A stretch of DNA of 64,000 nucleotides from Streptomyces naganishii JCM 4654 (GTDB lineage Bacteria > Actinomycetota > Actinomycetes > Streptomycetales > Streptomycetaceae). The DNA is taken from the NCBI RefSeq assembly GCF_014650575.1, contig NZ_BMVF01000010.1, positions 124,001 to 188,000 on the forward strand, written 5' to 3'. Positions 21,324 through 29,202 of the stretch are shown here, piece by piece (within the stretch, counting starts at the first letter, position 1; each line of letters opens with the position of its first letter). The notes below the pieces were generated by a model. The model made no database searches. It worked only from the letters and a program-made list of their open reading frames with translations, and was not told the origin of the DNA. The translations under genes were made by a program, and so were the position numbers.

Positions 21324-22424
21324 TCAGTGGGCGATGTCGTCGTAGCCCGGGACCTCGCGGGGGCTGCGGGGGCCCGGGCCCACGTAGCGGGCGGAGGGGC
21401 GGACCAGGCGGCCGGTGCGCTTCTGCTCCAGGATGTGCGCCGACCAGCCCGCCGTGCGGGCGCAGGTGAACATCGAGGTGAACATGTGCGCCGGGACCTC
21501 GGCGAAGTCCAGCATGATCGCCGCCCAGAACTCGACGTTCGTGGCCAGCACGCGGTCCGGGCGGCGGTTGTGCAGCTCCTCCAGGGCCGCCTTCTCCAGC
21601 GCCTCGGCGACCTCGTAGCGCGGGGCGCCCAGCTCCTTGGCGGTGCGGCGCAGCACCCGCGCGCGCGGGTCCTCGGCCCGGTACACCCGGTGGCCGAAGC
21701 CCATCAGCCGCTCACCGCGGTCCAGGGCGTTCCGGACGTAGCCCTCCGCGTCGCCCGTGCGCTCGATCTCCTCGATCATGCCGAGCACGCGGGACGGGGC
21801 GCCGCCGTGCAGCGGGCCGGACATCGCGCCCACCGCGCCCGACAGCGCGGCCGCCACGTCGGCGCCGGTGGAGGCGATGACGCGGGCGGTGAAGGTGGAG
21901 GCGTTCATGCCGTGCTCGGCGGCGGAGGACCAGTAGGCGTCCACGGCCGCGACGTGCCGCGGGTCCGGCTCGCCCCGCCAGCGGATCATGAACCGCTCGG
22001 TGATCGAGTTCGCCTTGTCGATCTCGCGCTGCGGCACCATCGGCAGGCCCTGCCCGCGCGCGGACTGGGCGACGTAGGAGAGCGCCATGACGGCCGCCCT
22101 CGCCAGGTCCTCGCGGGCCTGCCCGGCATCGATGTCCAGGAGCGGTTTCAGGCCCCACACCGGCGCCAGCATGGCGAGCGCCGACTGCACGTCCACGCGG
22201 ATGTCACCGGAGTGGACGGGGATCGGGAACGGCTCGGCGGGCGGCAGACCGGGGTTGAAGGCGCCGTCCACCAGCAGCCCCCAGACGTTGCCGAAGGAGA
22301 CGTGACCGACGAGGTCCTCGATGTCGACGCCCCGGTACCGCAGGGCGCCGCCCTCCTTGTCCGGTTCGGCGATCTCCGTCTCGAACGCGACGACTCCCTC
22401 GAGCCCGGGTACGAAGTCGGACAT
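21324..22424 (-). CDS. Citrate synthase 2
   Basis: 366 residues, the short bacterial type. Condenses acetyl-CoA (or propionyl-CoA in methylcitrate synthases) with oxaloacetate. Catalytic elements: HGMNASTF (His), GFGHRVYR (His) and the Asp in LDFAEVP. ATG 22424 has GAGGAG seven bases upstream. It is a second, non-housekeeping-type enzyme judging from length. It is divergent from pdxH over a 306-bp regulatory gap. Confidence 0.9.
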   Translation of the reverse strand: MSDFVPGLEGVVAFETEIAEPDKEGGALRYRGVDIEDLVGHVSFGNVWGLLVDGAFNPGLPPAEPFPIPVHSGDIRVDVQSALAMLAPVWGLKPLLDIDAGQAREDLARAAVMALSYVAQSARGQGLPMVPQREIDKANSITERFMIRWRGEPDPRHVAAVDAYWSSAAEHGMNASTFTARVIASTGADVAAALSGAVGAMSGPLHGGAPSRVLGMIEEIERTGDAEGYVRNALDRGERLMGFGHRVYRAEDPRARVLRRTAKELGAPRYEVAEALEKAALEELHNRRPDRVLATNVEFWAAIMLDFAEVPAHMFTSMFTCARTAGWSAHILEQKRTGRLVRPSARYVGPGPRSPREVPGYDDIAH

Positions 22425-22730
22425 CAGGCGGCTCCTCGTGATCTGTGCGGTCTGTGCGGCAGATGGTGCGGTGGCGACTGAAGGGCGGGTGTGCGGATGC
22501 GGTGCGGTCGTCCGCCCTCGCGGATCCGCGGTCGTGGTCGCTGCCACCGGCTCGCGGTCCTGGGGCGGTCCTCCACTGATTCCCCGTACGGCCGTCGGTC
22601 ACCCAACCCGGACGGCAGCAGCACGATATCTCCGAGTGCCACGGTTGGGGAGAGTGCTCGGCACTCAGTGCCACGCAGTGACGAAGGACACCCTGTCGGT
22701 CAGGGGCGGTCCGTACGGCAAGATGACCGC
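22425..22730. promoter_or_regulatory. Divergent promoter region of citrate synthase 2 and pdxH
   Basis: 306 bp without a gene. It holds a perfect GAGTGC-TCG-GCACTC dyad (22652-22666), with further GAGTGCC and CAGTGCC half-sites around it. At 22678-22691 GTGACGAAGGACAC fits the Streptomyces Crp pattern GTG-N6-G-N-CAC. Both lie within 80 bp of the pdxH start. The assignment to Crp is a pattern match only. Confidence 0.4.
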
Positions 22731-23408
22731 GTGACCGACCGAGAAGCCGGAGAAACCGCACCCTTCGACCTCGCCTCCATGCGCAAGCACTACCGGGAGG
22801 AGGGCCTGGCCGAATCCGGCCTCGCCGCCACCCCCGTGGCCCAGTTCGCCGCCTGGTTCCAGCAGGCCGCGACCGAGGGGCGGCTCTTCGAGCCCAACGC
22901 CATGGTCGTCTCCACCGCCGACGCCGAGGGCCGGCCCAGCTCCCGCACGGTCCTGCTGAAGGGCTTCGACGAGCGCGGGTTCGTCTTCTACACCAACTAC
23001 GAGTCCCGCAAGGGCCGCGACCTCTCCGAGAACCCGTACGTCTCGCTGCTCTTCCCCTGGCATCCCATGGCCCGCCAGGTCATCGTGCAGGGCGTCGCGC
23101 GCCGCACCGGCCGCGACGAGACCGCCGCGTACTTCCGCACCCGGCCGCACGGCTCCCAGCTCGGCGCCTGGGCCAGCGCCCAGTCCTCGGTGATCGCCAC
23201 CCGCGCCGAGGTCGACGCCGCGTACAGCGAACTCGCGGCGCGCTACCCCGAGGGCGAGCAGGTGCCCGTACCGCCGCACTGGGGCGGCTTCCGGGTCGCC
23301 CCCAGCTCGGTCGAGTTCTGGCAGGGCCGCGAGAACCGCCTCCACGACCGCCTCCGCTACGTGGCCGAACCCGACGGAGGCTGGCACGTGGAACGGCTCA
23401 GCCCCTGA
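22731..23408 (+). CDS. pdxH: Pyridoxamine 5'-phosphate oxidase
   Basis: 225 residues. FMN-dependent oxidation of pyridoxine/pyridoxamine 5'-phosphate to PLP. Family motifs: [29 protein letters not shown] (FMN phosphate), [19 protein letters not shown], and the C-terminal [13 protein letters not shown]. The GTG at 22731 gives the usual N terminus before the MRKHY block. A hairpin follows the stop at once. Confidence 0.93.
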   Translation: MTDREAGETAPFDLASMRKHYREEGLAESGLAATPVAQFAAWFQQAATEGRLFEPNAMVVSTADAEGRPSSRTVLLKGFDERGFVFYTNYESRKGRDLSENPYVSLLFPWHPMARQVIVQGVARRTGRDETAAYFRTRPHGSQLGAWASAQSSVIATRAEVDAAYSELAARYPEGEQVPVPPHWGGFRVAPSSVEFWQGRENRLHDRLRYVAEPDGGWHVERLSP

Positions 23409-23410
23409 GA

Positions 23411-23438
23411 GGGCACGCTGCGGGGCTCACGCGTGCCC
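23411..23438 (+). terminator. pdxH terminator hairpin
   Basis: GGGCACGC (23411-23418) and GCGTGCCC (23431-23438) form a perfect 8-bp stem with a 12-nt loop, two bases after the pdxH stop. Confidence 0.55.
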
Positions 23439-23459
23439 GCGCGTGGCGCACGGCGCCTC

Positions 23460-23984
23460 GGCACGCGCGCGTGGGCCGGCAGGGGGGGGCGGTGGGCGTG
23501 CGGGTTCGCCTGCCTGCGGCTGCGGTGCCAGGGCGGGCGCGCGGGGGCCGCACCCCCGCGCACGCGCTCGTGGCCTCGCCGTGAGAGGCACGCCAGTTGC
23601 GCCTACGGCCGGGCGGTGGGCGTGGGTGTGCGCCTGCGGCGGTCGCGGCACGCGCGCGGCCTGGCACCGTGAGGCACGCGCGCGTGGGCCGGCAGGGGGG
23701 CGGTGGGTGTGCGGGTTCGCCTGCCTGCGGCTGCGGTGCCAGGGCGGGCGCGCGGGGGCGCACCCCCGCGCACGCGCTCGTGGCCTCGCCGTGAGAGGCA
23801 CGCCAGTTGCGCCTACGGCCGGGCGGTGGGCGTGGGTGTGCGCCTGCGGCGGTCGCGGCACGCGCGCGGCCTGGCACCGTGAGGCACGCGCGCGTGGGCC
23901 TGGCACCGGAGAGGCATTGCGTGGGTGCGCCTGGAACCGTGAGGCACGCGCGCGTGGGCCCGCACCGTCAGGCACGCGCGCGTG
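23460..23984. repeat. Intergenic tandem repeat: 213/210-bp unit with palindromic CACGCGCGCGTG boxes
   Basis: Two nearly identical units (23460-23672 and 23673-23882) are followed by shortened copies starting at 23883, 23943 and 23971. Every copy begins with GGCACGCGCGCGTG, which contains the perfect 12-bp palindrome CACGCGCGCGTG, usually after a TGGCACCGTGA-like segment. The first two copies differ by 3 bp in a G-run. Together with its flanks it fills about 700 bp between pdxH and the SIS gene. All frames are open here only because of the GC content; I see no gene. Confidence 0.85.
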
Positions 23985-24036
23985 AATTCGTAGTGGGCGG
24001 ATGTGCGGGTGGGTGCCGGGCGGTGTGGGTGCCGTA

Positions 24037-24062
24037 TTGACATGGCACTGGTCCAGACCTCA
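24037..24062 (+). promoter_or_regulatory. TTGACA -35 with overlapping DasR-like (dre) operator
   Basis: TTGACA at 24037-24042 is followed at 24047-24062 by ACTGGTCCAGACCTCA, which matches the 16-bp DasR responsive element consensus (ACTGGTCTAGACCACT) at 13 positions. The site is 45 bp upstream of the SIS-domain gene. DasR is the GntR-type repressor of GlcNAc/chitin genes in Streptomyces and is released by GlcN-6-P-type ligands. Confidence 0.6.
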
Positions 24063-24106
24063 CCGTGATCCGCGACACACCGGCACCCCGAAGGGACGGA
24101 CCCCGC

Positions 24107-24862
24107 ATGAGCGACCGCACGCCGGCCGGCCAGTTCCTCGACGCGGCCATCGGCCTGCTCCAGCGCGTCCGCGACGAGGAGGCCGAGCCGATCAGGGCCG
24201 CCGGCACCCTGCTCGCCGACACCGTCGCCGCGGGCGGCCGCCTGTTCGCCTTCGGGGCCGGCCACTCCTCCCTCGCCGCCCAGGACCTCGTCTACCGGGC
24301 GGGCGGCCTGGCCCTGATGAACCTGCTCGCGGTGCCCGGCGCGGTCGGCGTCGACGTCGTGCCCGCCACCCTCGGCTCCGCCCTCGAACGCGTCGACGGC
24401 CTCGCCGCCGCCGTCCTGGACAGCTCGCCCCTGCGCGCGGGCGACGCCCTGGTGATCATCTCCCTGTCGGGCCGCAACGCCCTCCCCGTCGAGATGGCCC
24501 TGCACGCCCGCGCCCTCGGCGTCCGCGTCATCGGCGTCACCTCGGTCGCCTACGCCGCCCAGACGACCTCGCGGCACGCCTCGGGGACCTTCCTCAAGGA
24601 CCACTGCGACCTCGTCCTCGACTCCAAGATCGCCGTAGGGGACGCCGAACTCGCCCTCGACACCGTGCCCGCGCCCTTCGCCCCCGCCTCCACGGTCGTC
24701 ACCACCGCTCTGCTCCAGGCGGTCATGGCCACCACGGCCGCCACCCTCGCCGACCGCGGCATCGAACCCCCGCTCCTGCGCTCCGGCAACGTCGACGGCG
24801 GCCACGAATGGAACGCCCACGTCTTCGCGGAGTACGCGGACCGTATCTTCTACCGGCACTGA
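24107..24862 (+). CDS. SIS-domain phosphosugar-binding protein (UPF0309)
   Basis: 251 residues. One SIS domain: FAFGAGHSSLAAQDLVYRAGG (phosphosugar pocket), ALVIISLSGRNALPVEMAL, and a C-terminal DGGHEWNAHVF segment. UPF0309 proteins bind or isomerise amino-sugar phosphates; the exact reaction is not established. A DasR-like operator just upstream suggests induction by N-acetylglucosamine metabolism, consistent with a role in amino-sugar-phosphate handling. ATG 24107 has AAGGGA about 11 bp before it. Confidence 0.85.
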   Translation: MSDRTPAGQFLDAAIGLLQRVRDEEAEPIRAAGTLLADTVAAGGRLFAFGAGHSSLAAQDLVYRAGGLALMNLLAVPGAVGVDVVPATLGSALERVDGLAAAVLDSSPLRAGDALVIISLSGRNALPVEMALHARALGVRVIGVTSVAYAAQTTSRHASGTFLKDHCDLVLDSKIAVGDAELALDTVPAPFAPASTVVTTALLQAVMATTAATLADRGIEPPLLRSGNVDGGHEWNAHVFAEYADRIFYRH

Positions 24863-24924
24863 CCCCCGCGGCCCCGCGCGGCCCCGCGCTTGACGCGCCC
24901 CGCGCCCTGCGATTCGCTGCGACG

Positions 24925-25377
24925 ATGTCTGATCTCCGCATCGAACCGGTGACCGGCGAGGCCATGCTCCGCGACTGGCGGCACGTCCACAACGAGATCG
25001 TGCCGCCGGCCGCCATGACCCTCGACGAGGTACGGGAGCGCAACGGCCGCTACCGGCTGGAGAACGCCTACCTCGGCGACGTCCTCGTCGGCTGCTCCAC
25101 CGTCCGCCCGCCCGAGGGCGAGGACGCCGTCGCCACCGTCATCGCGCGCGTGCTGCCCCCCTACCGGCGGGCCGGGATCGGGCGCGCGCTGTACGAGAGG
25201 GGGCTGGCGCATGCGCGGGGGCTCGGCGCGCGGGTGGTCGAGACCGTCGTGCTCGCCGCCAATCGGGACGGTGTGGCGTTCGCCGAGGCCAGGGGCTTCG
25301 TCGAGACCGAGCGGTACGTGCTGCCCGGGGAGAGCGAGCTGTGGATCACGCTGCGGGGCGGGTCGGCGGGAAGGTAA
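24925..25377 (+). CDS. GNAT family N-acetyltransferase
   Basis: 150 residues. GNAT core with the acetyl-CoA loop in VLPPYRRAGIGRALYERGLAHAR and the C-terminal AEARGFVETERYVL strand. The start MSDLRIEPVTGEAML is typical. It lies 62 bp after the SIS gene on the same strand and could be co-transcribed. The acceptor substrate is unknown. Confidence 0.8.
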   Translation: MSDLRIEPVTGEAMLRDWRHVHNEIVPPAAMTLDEVRERNGRYRLENAYLGDVLVGCSTVRPPEGEDAVATVIARVLPPYRRAGIGRALYERGLAHARGLGARVVETVVLAANRDGVAFAEARGFVETERYVLPGESELWITLRGGSAGR

Positions 25378-25519
25378 AGTGCCGCCGATCGCGGGTGTCT
25401 ACAACAATTCGCCCAATGTTCCGGGAACCAGGTGTGTGCTGCATCACGTTCCAGTTGAATGAGGAGCAGAGAGCGAACCGACGCGCCGTTCGTGCGGACG
25501 CAGCCTGCAGGGGGTCCAG

Positions 25520-26968
25520 GTGAGTGCTTCCCGGCGTAGTGGGACGACCGACGAGCTGGGGCCGGACGAGCCCGAGCCGGAACGGGACGGTCCTAAGGGC
25601 GGACACGGCCCCGAGGGACCGGCCGGCGCCGACCTGCTCGCCGCGCTCCTCGACGGCATGGACGCCGCCCTGTGCGCCTTCGACGCACACGGCGTCGTCA
25701 CCCACTGGAACCGCGAGGCCGAGCGCATCCTCGGCTGGAGCGCCGCCGAGGCCGTGGGACGCGCTGGATTCGCCGGCTGGGCCGTGCGCAGCGCCGACGC
25801 CGAGGAGGTCGAGCGCCGGCTGATGTCCGCCATGCACGCCCCCGGCCGCCAGGTGCACGAATTCGCCCTGCTCACCAAGGACGGCGGCCGCGTCCTCGTA
25901 CGCACCCAGTCCGCCGCCGTGCGCGGACCCGACGGCGAGCCCGCCGGGCTCTACTGCGCCTTCAGCGAGGTGCACGCCCAGATCGACCTGGAGCGGTCCA
26001 TCGCCCTGAGCGAGGCCCTCTTCGAGGACGCCTCCTGGGGCGTCGTCCTCGTCGACGCCGACCTGCGCCCCGCCGTCGTCAACGCGCACGCGGCCCGCGC
26101 CCTCGGCGCCGGCCGGGCCGCCGCCCTCGGCCGCCCCCTCGGCGAACTGCTCGCCCAGGGCGTCGAGGAACTCGAGAGCGCCCTGACCCACGTCCTCGCC
26201 GAGGGCGCCCCGCCCGCGCCCGCCGAGATCTGGGTCGGCGTCCGCACCCCCGAGGGCGAACGCCGCCGCTGCTGGCGCAGCGGGTTCGTGCGCCTCGCCT
26301 CCCCCCTCGCCGAAGAACCCGTACCGCTCGGCGTGGCCTGGCTGTTCACCGACGTCACCGAGGCCAAGCACAGCGAGCAGGAGGCATCCCTGCTGCGCTT
26401 CCGCGCCAACCAGCTGCACCGCGCCGCCCGCGCCGCCGCCGAGTGCGAGGACCCCGCCGAGGCCGCCACCGTCCACCTCGACTTCGCCCTCGCCGGCTTC
26501 GCCGACCACGCGCTCATCGACACCGTCTGCGGCGGCACCCACCCCGACGACCAGGGCACCGCGAAGGCCGTCCGTCTCGTGCGGCTCGCCGCCACCCCCT
26601 CCGGCGGCCCCGGCCCCAGCCTGCTCACCGGCCGGGCCAAGCTTCCCGTCCGCTACGCCGAGGGCCACCCCGCCCTCCAGTGCGTGGACCGCATCGGCTC
26701 CGTACGGGCCGGCGCGGGCAGCGTCCCGCCCGAGCAGGCGCGCGCCTGGGCCCTCGCCCGCCAGTGGCCGCCCGACACCGTGCACGCCCTGTGCGCCGTC
26801 CTGCGCAGCCGGGGCCGGACCCTCGGCGTCGTCACGTTCCTGCGCGCCTTCGGCCGCGCCCCCTTCGAGCGCCCCGACGCCTCCTACGCCGAGGACGTCG
26901 CCGTCCGCATCGCCGCCGCGCTGGACCTGGCGGGCCTGGCGGAGGGGCCGGGGGACGGGCGCGAGTGA
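25520..26968 (+). CDS. PAS-domain sensory protein without a clear output domain
   Basis: 482 residues. PAS 1 (about 35-150: MDAALCAFDAHGVVTHWNREAERILGW), PAS 2 (about 155-290: ALFEDASWGVVLVDADLRPAVVN), a short coiled segment (EQEASLLRFRANQLHRAARAAAE), then a GAF-like region to the end. This is the layout of the N-terminal part of Streptomyces PAS-GAF-PP2C (RsbU-like) phosphatases, but it ends where the phosphatase would begin. GTG 25520 has AGGGGG before it. It may act as a signal-binding partner of another protein. Confidence 0.75.
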   Translation: MSASRRSGTTDELGPDEPEPERDGPKGGHGPEGPAGADLLAALLDGMDAALCAFDAHGVVTHWNREAERILGWSAAEAVGRAGFAGWAVRSADAEEVERRLMSAMHAPGRQVHEFALLTKDGGRVLVRTQSAAVRGPDGEPAGLYCAFSEVHAQIDLERSIALSEALFEDASWGVVLVDADLRPAVVNAHAARALGAGRAAALGRPLGELLAQGVEELESALTHVLAEGAPPAPAEIWVGVRTPEGERRRCWRSGFVRLASPLAEEPVPLGVAWLFTDVTEAKHSEQEASLLRFRANQLHRAARAAAECEDPAEAATVHLDFALAGFADHALIDTVCGGTHPDDQGTAKAVRLVRLAATPSGGPGPSLLTGRAKLPVRYAEGHPALQCVDRIGSVRAGAGSVPPEQARAWALARQWPPDTVHALCAVLRSRGRTLGVVTFLRAFGRAPFERPDASYAEDVAVRIAAALDLAGLAEGPGDGRE

Positions 26969-26972
26969 GACC

Positions 26973-27368
26973 TCACGCGCCGGCGTCCGGCCTGCGCGCG
27001 TACACCTCGATCTCGATCCGCATCCGCGGGTCGGCCAGCCCGCACACCATCATCGTCGCGGCAGGCCGCACCTCGCCGAACGCCCGCCGGAGCACCGGCC
27101 AGCACGGCTCGAAGTCCTCCCGCGCGGGCAGCAGGTACCGCACCCGCACCACGTCCTGGAAACCGCACCCGGCCTCGGCCAGCGCCGCCCCGATGTTCCG
27201 CAGGCACTGCTCCGCCTGTTCCACCACGTCGTCGGGGATCGTCATGGCCGCGTAGTCGAACCCGGTCGTCCCCGACACGTGCACCCAGTCCCCGTCGACC
27301 ACCGCGCGCGCGTACCCGATCCGCTCCTCGAACACCGACCCGCTGAGAATCGCCCGTCGCTCCGTCAT
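26973..27368 (-). CDS. RidA family (YjgF/YER057c/UK114) protein
   Basis: 131 residues. RidA-like fold with VHVSGTTGFDYAAMTIPDD, QAEQCLRNIGAALAEAGCGFQDVVRVRYLL and the C-terminal RIEIEVYARR. Canonical RidA hydrolyses reactive enamines or imines from PLP enzymes; this member belongs to a wider subgroup and its substrate is uncertain. It is convergent with the PAS gene (4-bp gap). ATG 27368 is chosen; GTG 27395 in frame is an alternative. Confidence 0.85.
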   Translation of the reverse strand: MTERRAILSGSVFEERIGYARAVVDGDWVHVSGTTGFDYAAMTIPDDVVEQAEQCLRNIGAALAEAGCGFQDVVRVRYLLPAREDFEPCWPVLRRAFGEVRPAATMMVCGLADPRMRIEIEVYARRPDAGA

Positions 27369-27589
27369 GGAGGGAACGCTAGGGCGGAGATCCACTGCGC
27401 AGAAGACCTTGTCGTGGCGGCGATCGCCGACCGTGGGCGCCCGTCGGTCCAGGCGGTGCGCAGGGCGCCGCGTCCAGGTGGACGGGGCCGGTAGCTTCTT
27501 CGCTGGTCAGGGGCGTGTTCATGGGCCGCAGGCCATCCGCGGGGGCCGGGCGGGCGGCCCCCGGCGGCCATCGGCGGAAAAAAAAGTGG

Positions 27590-27618
27590 TTGATCGGGGG
27601 CCGAGTGCTTCCTAGGGT
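27590..27618 (+). promoter_or_regulatory. Strong HrdB-like promoter for a leader transcript
   Basis: TTGATC (27590-27595) and TAGGGT (27613-27618) are separated by exactly 17 bp, just after an A8 run. A GGAAGGGAGGTGG ribosome site follows 25 bp downstream. It drives the short leader frames at 27652-27739, far (430 bp) upstream of dmdR1. Confidence 0.6.
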
Positions 27619-27651
27619 TTGTCGTACCGAGGAAGGGAGGTGGTTCGGAGC

Positions 27652-27739
27652 ATGCATGCACACCGGACGTCGGAGGTGGCTGCGGGCTAGCGGCCCGTCA
27701 CCACACCCAGTGCGGTGCCGGACCAGCGTGCGCGAGTAG
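27652..27739 (+). other. Two overlapping leader-type small ORFs behind a strong ribosome site
   Basis: ATG 27652 opens a 12-codon frame (MHAHRTSEVAAG, stop at 27690). ATG 27656, four bases later in another frame, opens a 27-codon frame ending at 27739 (MHTGRRRWLRASGPS...). A near-perfect Shine-Dalgarno (GGGAGGTGG) lies 8-12 bp before both. A strong promoter and ribosome site before tiny frames suggest a regulatory leader, but no regulated gene follows directly. The next 300 bp to dmdR1 are otherwise without a gene. Confidence 0.4.
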
Positions 27740-27973
27740 CACGCAGCCGGCCCAAACCAACGCAGTCACCCGACCCGCGAGCTGCCGGTACGTCCGGCCG
27801 GCTCCCGCGCCGTCAAGGCGCGGGGACCCAGCTCGCGGGTCGTCTGCGTGTACGGGACCGTACGGCGGTACGGCCCTGCCGGCCCCGGCTCCGGGCACGG
27901 CCTCGCCGGCGCCGGGTACCAGTCGGCGGCCCCCGGCGTTTTCCCGGAGCGCCTCGGTTGTCAGTGGGATGCG

Positions 27974-28735
27974 TCAGAATTGGGAACAGGGCCAGCGCAC
28001 GCGCGCCGGGGAGCCGTGGGCCTCCGGCAGAGGTAATCGAGGGGCACGTATGTCCGGACTGATCGACACCACGGAGATGTATCTCCGCACCATCCTCGAG
28101 CTGGAGGAGGAAGGCGTCGTCCCCATGCGCGCCCGGATCGCGGAGCGGCTCGACCAGAGCGGGCCGACGGTGAGCCAGACGGTGGCGCGGATGGAGCGGG
28201 ACGGCCTGGTCGCGGTCGCCCCCGACCGGCACCTGGAGCTCACCGACGAGGGCCGCCGGCTGGCCACGCGCGTGATGCGCAAGCACCGCCTCGCCGAGTG
28301 TCTGCTGGTCGACGTGATCGGCCTGGAGTGGGAGCAGGTGCACGCCGAGGCCTGCCGCTGGGAGCACGTGATGAGCGAGGCCGTGGAGCGCCGCGTGCTG
28401 GAGCTGCTGCGCCACCCCACCGAGTCGCCGTACGGCAATCCGATCCCGGGCCTGGAGGAGCTGGGGGAGAAGGACGGCGCGGACCCGTTCCTGGACGAGG
28501 GCATGGTGTCGCTGGCCGACCTGGACCCGGGCTCGGACGGCAAGACGGTCGTGGTCCGGCGGATCGGGGAGCCGATCCAGACGGACGCGCAGCTGATGTA
28601 CACGCTGCGGCGCGCGGGAGTGCAGCCGGGTTCCGTGGTGAGCGTGACCGAGTCGGCGGGCGGCGTGCTGGTCGGCAGCAGCGGTGAGGCGGCGGAGCTG
28701 GCGGCGGACGTGGCCTCCCACGTCTTCGTGGCCAA
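27974..28735 (-). other. Antiparallel reading frame across dmdR1 (Adm-like)
   Basis: A 253-codon frame runs antisense to almost all of dmdR1. In S. coelicolor an antiparallel gene called adm overlapping dmdR1 has been reported to make a protein that affects antibiotic production (recalled from the literature). Here the frame is Ser/Arg/Pro-rich, and GC-rich genes routinely produce such shadows, so sequence alone does not show that it is expressed. Confidence 0.25.
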
Positions 28736-28742
28736 GCGCTGA
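28050..28742 (+). CDS. dmdR1: DtxR-family iron-dependent repressor DmdR1
   Basis: 230 residues. N-terminal winged helix (MSGLIDTTEMYLRTILELEEE, QSGPTVSQTVARMERDGL), dimerisation/metal domain (HRLAECLLVDVIGLEWEQVHAEACRWEHVMSE with the conserved Cys and His ligands), and a C-terminal SH3-like domain. With Fe(II) it represses siderophore and iron-uptake genes. Length and sequence match S. coelicolor DmdR1 as I recall it. CGAGGGG precedes the ATG. A hairpin with T-tract follows. Confidence 0.93.
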   Translation: MSGLIDTTEMYLRTILELEEEGVVPMRARIAERLDQSGPTVSQTVARMERDGLVAVAPDRHLELTDEGRRLATRVMRKHRLAECLLVDVIGLEWEQVHAEACRWEHVMSEAVERRVLELLRHPTESPYGNPIPGLEELGEKDGADPFLDEGMVSLADLDPGSDGKTVVVRRIGEPIQTDAQLMYTLRRAGVQPGSVVSVTESAGGVLVGSSGEAAELAADVASHVFVAKR

Positions 28743-28801
28743 GCGGGCTTCCCGAGGGTGCGAGCGGCCGTCGCCGTCCTCGGTGCGCCACTGACGTGGC
28801 G

Positions 28802-28823
28802 TCACCCTTCCGGGTGAGCTTTT
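28802..28823 (+). terminator. dmdR1 terminator
   Basis: TCACCC (28802-28807) pairs with GGGTGA (28812-28817) around TTCC and is followed by GCTTTT, a classical small intrinsic terminator 60 bp after the stop. Confidence 0.6.
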
Positions 28824-28844
28824 AGCAATTTTGGCCAATTGCTA
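28823..28844. promoter_or_regulatory. AT-rich inverted repeat TAGCAATT-N6-AATTGCTA
   Basis: Perfect 8+8 bp dyad with spacer TTGGCC, strikingly AT-rich for this genome. It adjoins the dmdR1 terminator and lies 516 bp before the next gene. It looks like a protein-binding site; its owner is unknown. Confidence 0.45.
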
Positions 28845-28845
28845 T

Positions 28846-28878
28846 CCCGACAGGGGTTGTTGTTGCCTCTCTGTCGGG
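28846..28878. other. Hairpin CCCGACAG ... CTGTCGGG
   Basis: Perfect 8-bp inverted repeat with a 17-nt loop rich in GTT, directly next to the AT-rich dyad. It could be a second terminator or part of a structured RNA. The rest of 28743-29360 holds no gene I can support. Confidence 0.4.
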
Positions 28879-29202
28879 TCGGTGAATCCAGATTTTCGTG
28901 CGCCGAATCGCAGCGCTTCGCCGCCCCGCATGCGAGGCTGTCTCGCGAGAGGCATATGACGTTCAGGGCGTGGAGGGGGCGGGAGGATGCGGCGTGGAGA
29001 CGGGGAGAGCCCCGGCACCGTGTGGCGCCGGGGCCTGTCCTCCCCTGTGCTGACCCGGAGCCCCGAGCTCTCAGGGTCATCCCCCTCGGACCTCTTTTCC
29101 CCGAGTGGTCCGCCTCCCGTTGAAGATCTCCCCGTGGCGGCGGCGATCATTCCTCGCCGGGGGTCACTCGAACGAGCGGTGTTGGCGGCGCAGACGCGGT
29201 TT

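Noticed and set aside
23460-23984. CRISPR-like array
   Set aside because: Units are over 200 bp and themselves nearly identical; there are no unique spacers and no cas genes.
23443-23985. Open frames on both strands inside the 23.5-kb repeat, giving RARGPAGG-like repeated peptides
   Set aside because: Both strands and several frames are open because there are almost no A/T bases; unit lengths of 213 and 210 keep frame only by chance and no start signal is present.
28823-28844. Iron box for DmdR1
   Set aside because: The dyad TAGCAATT/AATTGCTA does not match the TTAGGTTAGGCTCACCTAA-type consensus.
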